DNA of 8,407 nt from Clostridia bacterium (GTDB lineage: Bacteria; Bacillota; Clostridia; Oscillospirales; RGIG7773), in NCBI GenBank assembly GCA_017554835.1, contig JAFZHO010000088.1:1-8407 (forward strand), written 5' to 3'. The translations under genes were made by a program, and so were the position numbers. Shown one piece after another: positions 1 to 7,097 of this stretch; position 1 is the stretch's first letter; every line of letters begins with the position of its first letter. The notes below the pieces were generated by a model, which was not told the DNA's origin, did not search any database, and saw only the letters and a program-made list of their open reading frames with translations.

Positions 1-65
1 ATTGGAGAATGGACTTTTAGTGATTGTTCAAATCTTACCAGTATAACAATTCCAACTAGTGTTAC
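1..65 (+). repeat. Exact 65-bp direct repeat, copy 1
   Basis: Bases 1-65 are identical to 520-584, 519 bp (173 codons) away and in the same frame. Identity may continue to the left, which cannot be seen. Neighbouring LRR units differ from each other at many synonymous positions, so this pair looks recently copied by duplication or gene conversion. Confidence 0.9.
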
Positions 66-3000
66 TATTATTGGAGATGGGGCTTTTTCAGGTTGTTCAA
101 ACCTTACCAATATTACTATTCCAAGTAGTGTAAAAAATATCGGAGACTACGCTTTTTATGATTGTTCAAATCTTTCCAGTATAACTATTCCAAACAGCGT
201 AACAAGTATTGGAGATTATACTTTTGAATATTGTCCAAATCTCACCAGCATTACTATTCCTGATAGCGTTACAAATATTGGAGATTACGCTTTTTATGGT
301 TGCGATAGTCTCACCAGTATTATTGTTGAAAATAACAATGACTATTACTCGTCAGTAGATGGAGTTTTGTTTAACAAAGAAATGACCGAACTTATATGCT
401 TCCCTGCAGGCAAAGCTACATCATACGCCATCCCTGATAGCGTTACAAGTATCGTAGATTGGGCTTTTGGTGGTTGCGATGGTCTCACTAGCATTACTAT
501 TCCTAATAGCGTTACAAGCATTGGAGAATGGACTTTTAGTGATTGTTCAAATCTTACCAGTATAACAATTCCAACTAGTGTTACAAGCATTGGAATTCGC
601 GCTTTTTCCTTTTGTTCAAGTCTCACCAACATAACCATACCAAATAGTGTTACGAGTATTAGAGAGGGTGCTTTTGAATTTTGTTCAAGTCTTACCAGCA
701 TTACTATTCCAAATCACGTAACAAGTATTAGCGATGGTGCTTTTTATAATTGTTCAGGTCTTACCAGCATTACTATTCCTGATAGCGTTACAAGCATTGG
801 AAATTCTGCTTTTAAGTATTGCGATAATTTAACAATATACGGATATAGCGGCTCTTATGCTGAAACTTTTGCTAATGAAAACGATATTCCTTTTGTTTCA
901 CTTGAAACTTCACCATCTCTACTTTTAAATCAGCTTATTTCCGTGAATTACCTCGCCTTTGCTGATTTAGCATATAGCAAAACCTATAAAGAAGGTCAGA
1001 CGATATCATCAATGCTTGCAAGCAAGTGGGATAAATACTGGGACAATACCAATATAACATATAAAGAATTATACAAAAATATTGCAGACTGGACAGTTGA
1101 TTCCTTTCATAGTGATAGCAATACGGGATTTGCTGCATACGTATTCAAAAATTCCCATAACCAATACCTTATCTCATATCGTGGGTCATCAAAGCTCACT
1201 GCTAAAAGTTTTTTATCAGATCCCGATTGGCTACCCAATGATATATCAATGATATTAGGTTATGAGGGCGAGCAAGTTTCCCAAGCTATATCCCTATATG
1301 ATACCATCGCAAAAAAAGCCGACGTTTCAAATATTGCAGTAACTGGTCATTCCCTGGGTGGAGCCCTTGCCGATATTGTTTCTGCTTATTCAGGTTGCTA
1401 TGGAGAGACCTTTAACTCTGCTCCTTTCCTTGATATAGCCTATTGGTATTTCCCTAAGGAAATGTCGAAAACTTTTGCAGGTATCGAGACGTGGAATTTT
1501 GTAGATCATGTAAATAAGGATGACCGAAAAGTAGGAAACTGGTTTGCAGAAGAAGTTAAACCAAAAATTGTTTATAAACATGTTTCTCACAACAATAATT
1601 CAAGCCACGCTCTTTCATCTCTTATCAAAAAAAATAACTCTGGAATTATAATGCTTTCTGAGCCCACATCTATACGTTTCAAAAACTCCGTTACCGAACA
1701 ACCATCTATTCTCTCCTCTTTCTCCGTAATATTCGGAACAGAAAAATCCGATACCATAACGAAGTTTAATATTATGGGACACGATCTCGCTTTGTATGGT
1801 GGCGATGGCAGTGACAAAATGTATACTGATATCTTTGATGATTATCTGGTAGGTGGAAAAGGATCCGATACTCTTGATGGAAACAGAGGCGACGATACGT
1901 ATATTTATAACAAAGGCGATGGCGTTGATACCATCTATGATATAAACGGACACGATAAACTATACCTATACGGATTTTCGAATAATGATAGTATTATTCT
2001 GGATTCCGAATCCAATAATAATTTTGTTCTGATAAAACATAATAACAACACAATAATAAAAGTAAATAAATCAAGAGGTCTGGGTGGAGGTTCATTTAAC
2101 GTAATCGTAAATGATAATTCCTTTAATATCGTTGATCATATGAAAGAAAAAAAATTCACGAAGCGTTACGTAATAGCCTGCCCTGTTGATATTGAAATTC
2201 TCGATGAAAACAAAAACGTTGTATACACCGTAAAAGATGCCGAAACCGGCGCTTACTATACCGATTACGGTAACTTCTACATATACGAGGAAGAAAACGG
2301 CGAATACGGAAAAACCATCGACCTTATCGAGGGATATTCCATCAGAATAGTAGGTATAGATGATGGAACTATGGACGTTTCAGTTCAATATGAGGAAAAC
2401 GGCGTTATCTCAAAACCATTCGCAACGGAAAACGTTCCCGTTTCCCTTGGCATGAGCGCAAATATCGTCTCAAACGAATCTCAGGAATTTGAACTTTCTC
2501 TTGATTATGATGATGATAAAAACGCCGATTCAACTATAAAACTTTTGAATTACAGTACCGTAAAATTTAATTCAAACAAAGGTAACTGCAATATTTCCTC
2601 AATAAAAGCTTACGAAGGCAAATTAGAAGAACTTCCCGAAGCAACAAGAGAGGGATATACCTTCAAAGGTTGGTATACATCAAAATACAACGGAACAAAA
2701 ATAACTTCCGATACTATATTTGAAGAAGATACAACAATTTACGCCCAGTGGATATGCGGAGAAAAGTGCGTTTCCTCAAAATTCACCGATGTTGATACAA
2801 AACAATGGTATCACGAATCCATTGACTACGCCGTTGAAAACGGATTGATGAACGGCGTAAGTGATACTCGCTTTGATATAAACGGAACTACAACCCGTTC
2901 TCAGCTTGTTACCCTTCTATGGAGGCTTGAAGGTCAGCCGGAGGTCGACTACGAAATAAACTTCCGCGATGTTGAATCAGATTCATGGTATACTGAGGCA

Positions 3001-3327
3001 ATCAGATGGGCCGCTTCCAAGAGCATCGTAAACGGCTATAGCGACACCGAGTTTGGAACCAACGACGCTATCACCCGCGAACAACTTGCCGCACTGCTAT
3101 ATCGCTATGAGCAGTATAAAGGTGGAGGTTTCAAAGGCCAGTGGGATTATACCTTGAACTTTGCCGATCTCAAATATATGTCTGACTGGGCATATGAGGC
3201 TATGAGTTGGTGCAATATGAAAGGCTTAATCAACGGTAAAGGCGATAATCTCCTTGACCCACAAGGAAAAGCAATAAGATGCGAAGCAGCAGCTCTACTG
3301 ATGCGATATATTGAAATGGAAAGATAA
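1..3327 (+). CDS. SLH-anchored surface protein with LRR, lipase-like, RTX and InlB-type domains (5' end outside window)
   Basis: The frame is open from base 1 to the TAA at 3325-3327, giving 1108 residues; a TTG at 367 is internal, because LRR units of the same pattern continue upstream of it. Numbering from base 1: residues 1-300 are BspA/TpLRR-type leucine-rich repeats with a typical C-terminal cap. Residues about 317-545 are a lipase class 3/DUF2974-like hydrolase with YLISYRGSS and GHSLGG (Ser451 the likely nucleophile). The Asp may be 502, 507 or 508, and the His is probably 536. Residues 600-636 carry RTX calcium-binding motifs (GGDGSD, GGKGSD, RGDD). Residues about 716-850 match no domain I can name. 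Residues 852-918 are an InlB/Flg_new repeat (GYTFKGWYT, TTIYAQW). Three SLH domains lie at about 926-980, 987-1040 and 1053-1108, the first two with TRSQ and TREQ motifs. SLH domains usually bind secondary cell-wall polymer, so the protein probably sits on the cell surface. The lipase substrate is unknown. No signal peptide is visible, since the N-terminus is missing. Confidence 0.9.
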   Translation: MGEWTFSDCSNLTSITIPTSVTIIGDGAFSGCSNLTNITIPSSVKNIGDYAFYDCSNLSSITIPNSVTSIGDYTFEYCPNLTSITIPDSVTNIGDYAFYGCDSLTSIIVENNNDYYSSVDGVLFNKEMTELICFPAGKATSYAIPDSVTSIVDWAFGGCDGLTSITIPNSVTSIGEWTFSDCSNLTSITIPTSVTSIGIRAFSFCSSLTNITIPNSVTSIREGAFEFCSSLTSITIPNHVTSISDGAFYNCSGLTSITIPDSVTSIGNSAFKYCDNLTIYGYSGSYAETFANENDIPFVSLETSPSLLLNQLISVNYLAFADLAYSKTYKEGQTISSMLASKWDKYWDNTNITYKELYKNIADWTVDSFHSDSNTGFAAYVFKNSHNQYLISYRGSSKLTAKSFLSDPDWLPNDISMILGYEGEQVSQAISLYDTIAKKADVSNIAVTGHSLGGALADIVSAYSGCYGETFNSAPFLDIAYWYFPKEMSKTFAGIETWNFVDHVNKDDRKVGNWFAEEVKPKIVYKHVSHNNNSSHALSSLIKKNNSGIIMLSEPTSIRFKNSVTEQPSILSSFSVIFGTEKSDTITKFNIMGHDLALYGGDGSDKMYTDIFDDYLVGGKGSDTLDGNRGDDTYIYNKGDGVDTIYDINGHDKLYLYGFSNNDSIILDSESNNNFVLIKHNNNTIIKVNKSRGLGGGSFNVIVNDNSFNIVDHMKEKKFTKRYVIACPVDIEILDENKNVVYTVKDAETGAYYTDYGNFYIYEEENGEYGKTIDLIEGYSIRIVGIDDGTMDVSVQYEENGVISKPFATENVPVSLGMSANIVSNESQEFELSLDYDDDKNADSTIKLLNYSTVKFNSNKGNCNISSIKAYEGKLEELPEATREGYTFKGWYTSKYNGTKITSDTIFEEDTTIYAQWICGEKCVSSKFTDVDTKQWYHESIDYAVENGLMNGVSDTRFDINGTTTRSQLVTLLWRLEGQPEVDYEINFRDVESDSWYTEAIRWAASKSIVNGYSDTEFGTNDAITREQLAALLYRYEQYKGGGFKGQWDYTLNFADLKYMSDWAYEAMSWCNMKGLINGKGDNLLDPQGKAIRCEAAALLMRYIEMER
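520..584 (+). repeat. Exact 65-bp direct repeat, copy 2
   Basis: This is the second copy of bases 1-65. It encodes IGEWTFSDCSNLTSITIPTS and the following VT; only these two units have the PTS variant instead of PNS, PDS or PSS. Identity ends at 585 (A here, T at 66). The copy is preceded by a unit starting at 451. Confidence 0.9.
1792..1908 (+). other. RTX-like calcium-binding nonapeptide block within the surface protein
   Basis: The segment encodes LYGGDGSDKM, then LVGGKGSDTLDGNRGDDTYI, the GGxGxDxLx pattern of haemolysin-type calcium-binding repeats. It is followed by NKGDGVDTIYD, which resembles the haemolysin-type calcium-binding related segment. Only two to three motifs are present, fewer than in typical RTX toxins. 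It directly follows the lipase-like domain, as RTX repeats do in some Gram-negative secreted lipases. Calcium binding and assisted folding are inferred. Confidence 0.8.
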
Positions 3328-3343
3328 TATATTCAGGCAATGC

Positions 3344-3376
3344 AAAAAGCCACCCGAAAAATCGGGTGGCTTTTTT
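3344..3376. terminator. Bidirectional intrinsic terminator between convergent genes
   Basis: A nine-pair stem (GCCACCCGA with TCGGGTGGC, 3349-3357 and 3362-3370) closes an AAAA loop. It is flanked by five A on the left and six T on the right, which also pair and extend the stem. The T-tract serves the + strand surface-protein gene (stop at 3327). The A-tract is a U-tract on the opposite strand and serves nagA (stop at 3386). It lies in the only true intergenic gap of the window. Confidence 0.92.
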
Positions 3377-3385
3377 GATCTAATC

Positions 3386-4540
3386 TTATTTAACTAGGTT
3401 GCCCATGCTGATAACGTGTTTTACGTTGATGTCGTTATCAAAGATAACGATATCTGCATCGTAGCCCGCTTTTAGTTCGCCTTTGGTTTTAAGTCCCATA
3501 GCGCGAGCAGGTGTTTTAGTCAGCATTTTAACGCCGTCAGCAAGAGAAATTCCTGCAGAAATTGCAGTTCTTAAAAGACGGTCAGTTGTTGCAATGCTTC
3601 CACCAAAAGCGCTTCTGTCCATAAGTTTTGCAACGCCATCCTCGATAATACAAGGAACGCCTTTTTCTTTTGAACCAACGAAAGTCTTTTCCCCATCAGG
3701 TAAACCTGCGCCACGCAAAGCATCGGTTACAAGACAAAGTTTATCAGCGCCTTTTAACTTATACGTCATTCTCAAAAGTTCAAGTGGAAGATGCTTTCCG
3801 TCTGCGATAAGTTCAGCAATAACGTCATCTTCAAGGAACGCAGTTTCAATAACACCAAGTTTTCTGAAACCTTTTTCTCTTGTTATAGTAGAAGTGCAGG
3901 AGAAAAGGTGGGTAATCATAGTCAAACCATTATCAATAGCGGGTTTCATCTGGTCATAGGTAGCACTTGTGTGGCCTGCAGATGCAACTACGCCATGCTT
4001 TTTAAGGCATTCAAGAAACTCCAAACTACCGGGAAGTTCAGGAGCATAACTCCATTTTTTAACTACGCCGGGGTAGTTTTCAAGAAGATATTCATACTGC
4101 TCTTTGATCGGATTGGTGATACATTTTTCGGGCTGAGCGCCTTTATATTCCAAAGAGAAATAAGGGCCTTCCATATGAACACCCATAATCTGAGGATATT
4201 TTTTCATAACCTCTCTTATGTTTGAAAGAGCCCATTTCATATCATCAAATTCGGCAGCAAGAACGGTTGGGTAAATTGCAGTTGTTCCGTGAGCAAGATG
4301 AAATTCAACGGCTTTTTCTACTGCGCCGTCTTCTTCGTCGATAAAGTCGAATCCACCACCGCCGTGAACGTGCATATCAATAAATCCGGGAGCAACAAAA
4401 AGACCTGCTGCATCGATTTCTTTATCAAAAGGAAGCTCGTCATTTGTAACAGCGATAATTTTGTTATCTTCGATATATACGTTTTTTTCGGTTATCATAT
4501 CATTGGAAATTACTTTTCCACCTGATATTTTATATGTCAT
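3386..4540 (-). CDS. nagA: N-acetylglucosamine-6-phosphate deacetylase
   Basis: NagA removes acetate from N-acetylglucosamine 6-phosphate in the cytoplasm, giving glucosamine 6-phosphate for NagB. The 384-residue length is normal. It is an amidohydrolase-fold protein with PGFIDMHVHGGGGFDF (His57, His59), GVHMEGPYFS (Glu124), SAGHTSATY (His190), ITHLF (His211) and LVTDALRGAG (Asp273, the expected catalytic acid), then FGGSIATTD. The intact HxH pair resembles NagA proteins that can hold two metals, unlike E. coli NagA, which has Gln and Asn there. After THLF the usual NAM is replaced by SCT. The ATG is two bases after the TAA of nagB, with a GGTGA ribosome site (4547-4551) inside the end of nagB, so coupled translation is likely. 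It is the last gene of the operon, before the bidirectional terminator. Confidence 0.95.
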   Translation of the reverse strand: MTYKISGGKVISNDMITEKNVYIEDNKIIAVTNDELPFDKEIDAAGLFVAPGFIDMHVHGGGGFDFIDEEDGAVEKAVEFHLAHGTTAIYPTVLAAEFDDMKWALSNIREVMKKYPQIMGVHMEGPYFSLEYKGAQPEKCITNPIKEQYEYLLENYPGVVKKWSYAPELPGSLEFLECLKKHGVVASAGHTSATYDQMKPAIDNGLTMITHLFSCTSTITREKGFRKLGVIETAFLEDDVIAELIADGKHLPLELLRMTYKLKGADKLCLVTDALRGAGLPDGEKTFVGSKEKGVPCIIEDGVAKLMDRSAFGGSIATTDRLLRTAISAGISLADGVKMLTKTPARAMGLKTKGELKAGYDADIVIFDNDINVKHVISMGNLVK

Positions 4541-4542
4541 AA

Positions 4543-5316
4543 TTATTCACCGACCTTGCTTCTATAAAGTGCGCTGCTTTCAGCATCGCAATATAGGAAT
4601 GCGTTATCTTTTAGTCTCAAAGAAGTTGCAGGGCATTTTTCGCCGATTTCGCCAAGCAAAGTTTCAGCAACTGCGTTTGCTTTTGTTGCGCAAGGAACAA
4701 CGCAGAAGTTATATTTTGCAGATACCAAAGTTGGAATAGTCAAAGTCATTGCAAGATGAGGAACTTCATCGATTTTTGCGAAGCATCCGTCGTTAACCTG
4801 CTGCATACGGCAGATATCATCGATTTCAACAGGTTTAACAACTTTTGAATCGTTAAAGTCTGCAACGTCCGGGTCGTTAAATGCGATATGGCCGTTTTCA
4901 CCGATACCCATAAATACGATATCGATTGGGTTAGCAGAGATAAGTTTTGTAAATCTTTCGCACTCGATTTCTGCGCTTTCTGCATCGGGGTTAAGAAGGT
5001 TTACGCTCTTGAAAGGTGCTTTTGTAAAGATATGATCTTTTAGGTAGTTGCTGAAGCACTGAGGAGCATCGCTTCCAAGACCGAAATACTCGTCCATATT
5101 GAAAGCGTTGATTTTATTCCATTCGATTTCTTTATGCTCAAGAAGATGAGCTAGAAGATCGTTCTGAGAAGGCGCAGCTGCAAAAACGATATTAAGTTCG
5201 TCTTTTTCTTCTAAAAGTTTTACGATAACTGCAGCAGCTTCGTCAGCAGCTACTTTACCCATAAGGTCTCTGTTTTCTAAAAATTTAACAACTAATTCAT
5301 CTTTTTTGAATTCCAT
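4543..5316 (-). CDS. nagB: Glucosamine-6-phosphate deaminase, NagB-like variant subfamily
   Basis: NagB-family enzymes convert glucosamine 6-phosphate to fructose 6-phosphate and ammonia. The start is set at 5316 (257 residues): an AAGGAG ribosome site lies 8 nt upstream, while the longer frame to 5403 would run far into the previous gene. Visible family motifs are AFNMDEYFGL (Asp75, the likely general base), GIGENGHIAFNDP (His143), and CATKANAV, where Lys212 probably binds phosphate. It departs from E. coli-type NagB. The GLPTGGTP-like phosphate loop is FAAAPSQND, and the D-G-H-x5-E active-site signature reads N141-G-H143 and D148. Together with VADFND and CRMQQVNDGCF, this matches a NagB-like branch that, as I recall, occurs in Bacteroidetes, Planctomycetes and some Firmicutes. 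Pairing with nagA supports an amino-sugar phosphate substrate, but a related sugar phosphate is possible. Confidence 0.87.
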   Translation of the reverse strand: MEFKKDELVVKFLENRDLMGKVAADEAAAVIVKLLEEKDELNIVFAAAPSQNDLLAHLLEHKEIEWNKINAFNMDEYFGLGSDAPQCFSNYLKDHIFTKAPFKSVNLLNPDAESAEIECERFTKLISANPIDIVFMGIGENGHIAFNDPDVADFNDSKVVKPVEIDDICRMQQVNDGCFAKIDEVPHLAMTLTIPTLVSAKYNFCVVPCATKANAVAETLLGEIGEKCPATSLRLKDNAFLYCDAESSALYRSKVGE

Positions 5317-5324
5317 AATAATTT

Positions 5325-5330
5325 CTCCTT
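5325..5330 (-). promoter_or_regulatory. Shine-Dalgarno site of the nagB-like gene, fixing its start
   Basis: AAGGAG on the minus strand, 8 nt before the ATG at 5316. It touches the TAA of the upstream isomerase gene (5330-5332). This rules out the 29-residue longer N-terminus starting at 5403, which would overlap that gene and lacks family similarity. Confidence 0.88.
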
Positions 5331-6196
5331 TATTTTGAAAATATTTTATTTGCAAGTTTGCAGAATTTTTCAAGACACTCGTCAGTTGCCTCGTAACCCC
5401 CACTGGAAAAATCGCTTCCCTGAGGACGAAGCAAAAGCTCGTCTGAAATTATACTCTTTGGTCTATAATGAGTTTCCATAACGATATATCCGTCGTATCC
5501 GTCGTCACGAAGGGCAGTTAGCTGACCTTCGAAATCAACCTCTCCCTCACCAAATGCAACTCCATCGGCGTTATCACCGTTACGAACTGCATCTTTAATA
5601 TGAACGTGGCGAACGAATTTTTTCATAAATGAATATCCGTCGGGATAAGGTTTTTCGTACTCAGGAGAATAAATATCGTTACCCGGATCCCATAATCCGC
5701 CAACACGGTCGGAACCTACTGCTTCAATTACTTTTGCAAGGGTTTCGCCGCAGGAAGCGTTTACTGATGGGTCGGACTCAATATAAACGTACATATCTTC
5801 TTTTTCAAGAATAGGTATGATCTTTTTATATTCTTCTGCGATTTTTGGTAATGCGGTTTCGAAATCCTCTTCTTTGAAGAAGGTAAAACCTCTTATGCAT
5901 TTTGTTCCAAGTTTTTTTGCAAGGGAAATAATTTTTTCCAAAATCTCCATCTGCTCTGCGATTTCTTTATCGTTAAGATTACATTTGAAAAGAGGAGCAG
6001 AAATAGCGCAACATTCAAGAGAGTTTTTCTCCATTGCCTCTTTGATTTCGGAAATATCAGCATCCGTAAGCTGATGGGGACCTCTATCGTTTACTGAACG
6101 AATTTCAAGGCCTTCCAGGTTATATTTTTTTGCCAAAGATGCGGCAATATTTATATCCTGAGATATTTCGTCTGTTATAACTGCGTATTTAATCAT
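5330..6196 (-). CDS. Sugar (phosphate) isomerase/epimerase, AP_endonuc_2-type TIM barrel
   Basis: A 288-residue cytoplasmic protein of the xylose-isomerase-like TIM-barrel family (COG1082), a usual length. Family metal-site residues appear in order: Glu140 in YVYIESDPS, Asp170 in GGLWDPGND, His197 and His199 in VRHVHIKD, and Glu241 in YIVMETHY. The N-terminus (YAVITDEISQD, GLEIRSVNDRGPHQL) is typical of the first barrel strands. Members isomerise or epimerise sugars, sugar phosphates or keto-sugars, and some act on 3-keto-glycosides made by Gfo/Idh/MocA partners. The substrate cannot be read from sequence. Its ATG overlaps the TGA of the preceding oxidoreductase by 4 nt (ATGA), with an AGAGG site at 6204-6208, so the two are probably translationally coupled. 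Hydroxypyruvate isomerase or inosose-type enzymes are alternatives. Confidence 0.85.
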   Translation of the reverse strand: MIKYAVITDEISQDINIAASLAKKYNLEGLEIRSVNDRGPHQLTDADISEIKEAMEKNSLECCAISAPLFKCNLNDKEIAEQMEILEKIISLAKKLGTKCIRGFTFFKEEDFETALPKIAEEYKKIIPILEKEDMYVYIESDPSVNASCGETLAKVIEAVGSDRVGGLWDPGNDIYSPEYEKPYPDGYSFMKKFVRHVHIKDAVRNGDNADGVAFGEGEVDFEGQLTALRDDGYDGYIVMETHYRPKSIISDELLLRPQGSDFSSGGYEATDECLEKFCKLANKIFSK

Positions 6197-7083
6197 TTTA
6201 TTTCCTCTATCATTACTTCTCTGTTTTCTTTAAGAGATTTTAGTATTGCTTCCAAAACATAAATCGGTTTAACAAGATTATCAAAGGATAAAGGCATCTC
6301 TTTTGTTACAAGCATTTCACGGAATTTTGAGAAACCGCGTTTATAAATATCAGAGATATCAACTTTTGTGCTGTAACCGCCTTTTTCGCTATAAACAGAA
6401 ATATATGATGCAGGGCTATGAGAAGTATAGTTCAAAGTAACCTGGAACTCATCATAGTTTACGATAATAGAGATTCTGTTTGACTTAACGGAAGAAGCAA
6501 TTAAGCTCTTTGGATTATAGCCAAAAACAGTAAGCATCATTTCAACAAGGTGAGAACCATAGAAATAAAGTCCGCTATACTGGCTTGATAAATCGCCCGG
6601 GAACTGCATAGTTCCGCCAAAAGTAGCGCCGATTTCTCCTGAGGAAAGTTTGGTAGCTGCTTCAACGATTTCTTTGCAGTATTTCATAGTTGAGCCGCCA
6701 GTGATTAAAGTATTATTTCTTTCGCAAGCTTCTCTTAGTTTTTTAACGTCATCCAAAGTAGTGCAGATTGGTTTATCAATCCAAACGGGATATCCTGCCT
6801 CAACAAAAGGAAGAATCTCGGGAACGTGGAATGCACCTTCACGGCAAACAACCATTACCGCATCAACCTTGCCCAAAAATTCTTTTGGGTCTTTTGCGAT
6901 AAGTTCGATTTTGCCGATTTCTGCAACTTCTTCTGTATGTTTTGGGTCGTCGTCTCTACCGTAGATAGCAACGACTCTTATATCGTCATAAGCATAATTT
7001 CCCTCTTCATCAGGAAGGTTGCAAAGTTTTGCAAACGCCTGAGCGTGAGAGTTATCTGAACCTAATATTCCTATTCTGAACAT
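6193..7083 (-). CDS. Gfo/Idh/MocA-family oxidoreductase, short divergent member
   Basis: A 296-residue NAD(P)-dependent dehydrogenase-like protein. The N-terminal Rossmann fold begins FRIGILGSDNSHAQAF, then come VDAVMVVCREGAFHVPE and VWIDKPICTT, with Lys104 in the family's DKP/EKP position. The C-terminal half holds FYGSHLVEMMLTVFG (His178 the candidate catalytic His). The nucleotide loop is GILGSDNSH rather than GxGxxG, and the protein is shorter than the usual 330-400 residues, mostly in the C-terminal sheet domain. Cofactor preference or activity may therefore differ from its two operon neighbours. The start is the ATG at 7083, because GAGGTG (7090-7095) sits 6 nt before it and overlaps an alternative GTG at 7092. 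It begins 14 nt after the second oxidoreductase and overlaps the isomerase gene by 4 nt, suggesting the two act on the same metabolite. Confidence 0.86.
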   Translation of the reverse strand: MFRIGILGSDNSHAQAFAKLCNLPDEEGNYAYDDIRVVAIYGRDDDPKHTEEVAEIGKIELIAKDPKEFLGKVDAVMVVCREGAFHVPEILPFVEAGYPVWIDKPICTTLDDVKKLREACERNNTLITGGSTMKYCKEIVEAATKLSSGEIGATFGGTMQFPGDLSSQYSGLYFYGSHLVEMMLTVFGYNPKSLIASSVKSNRISIIVNYDEFQVTLNYTSHSPASYISVYSEKGGYSTKVDISDIYKRGFSKFREMLVTKEMPLSFDNLVKPIYVLEAILKSLKENREVMIEEIK

Positions 7084-7089
7084 AGTTTT

Positions 7090-7095
7090 CACCTC
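7090..7095 (-). promoter_or_regulatory. Shine-Dalgarno site fixing the start of the short oxidoreductase
   Basis: GAGGTG on the minus strand, 6 nt before the ATG at 7083. Because it overlaps the in-frame GTG at 7092, that earlier codon cannot use it, which favours the ATG by three residues. Confidence 0.85.
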
Positions 7096-7097
7096 AA

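Larger units (their letters stand above)
1..864 (+). repeat. In-frame 69-bp (23-residue) BspA-type LRR array
   Basis: Eleven units begin at 1, 70, 139, 208, 277, 451, 520, 589, 658, 727 and 796. The consensus is roughly IGxxAFxxCSxLTSITIPxS followed by VTS. The fifth unit carries a 35-residue insertion (about 319-450) containing VDGVLFNKEMTELICFPAG, a spacer type common in BspA-like proteins. The last unit runs into a cap ending in YAETFANENDIPF. Such repeats form a curved solenoid usually involved in binding proteins or host and biofilm surfaces. The array continues beyond the left edge, so the total number is unknown. Confidence 0.93.

Noticed and set aside
367..369. TTG as start codon of the surface protein
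   Set aside because: The frame is open to base 1 and encodes five further LRR units upstream, so the start lies outside the window.
345..701. Minus-strand frame with a regular LVTLxGIVxLVRxEQ periodicity
   Set aside because: It is the antisense shadow of the in-frame 69-bp LRR repeats; no ribosome site and no independent protein features.
1..864. Regularly spaced repeats that could suggest a CRISPR array or minisatellite
   Set aside because: The period is exactly 69 bp in frame, encodes BspA-type LRRs and has no unique spacers.
3483..4739. Several plus-strand frames opposite nagA and the NagB-like gene
   Set aside because: They are antisense shadows of well-supported genes, mutually overlapping, and without recognisable motifs.
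5317..5403. 29-residue N-terminal extension of the NagB-like protein
   Set aside because: It overlaps the coding end of the isomerase gene; a strong AAGGAG precedes the ATG at 5316 and the extension has no NagB similarity.
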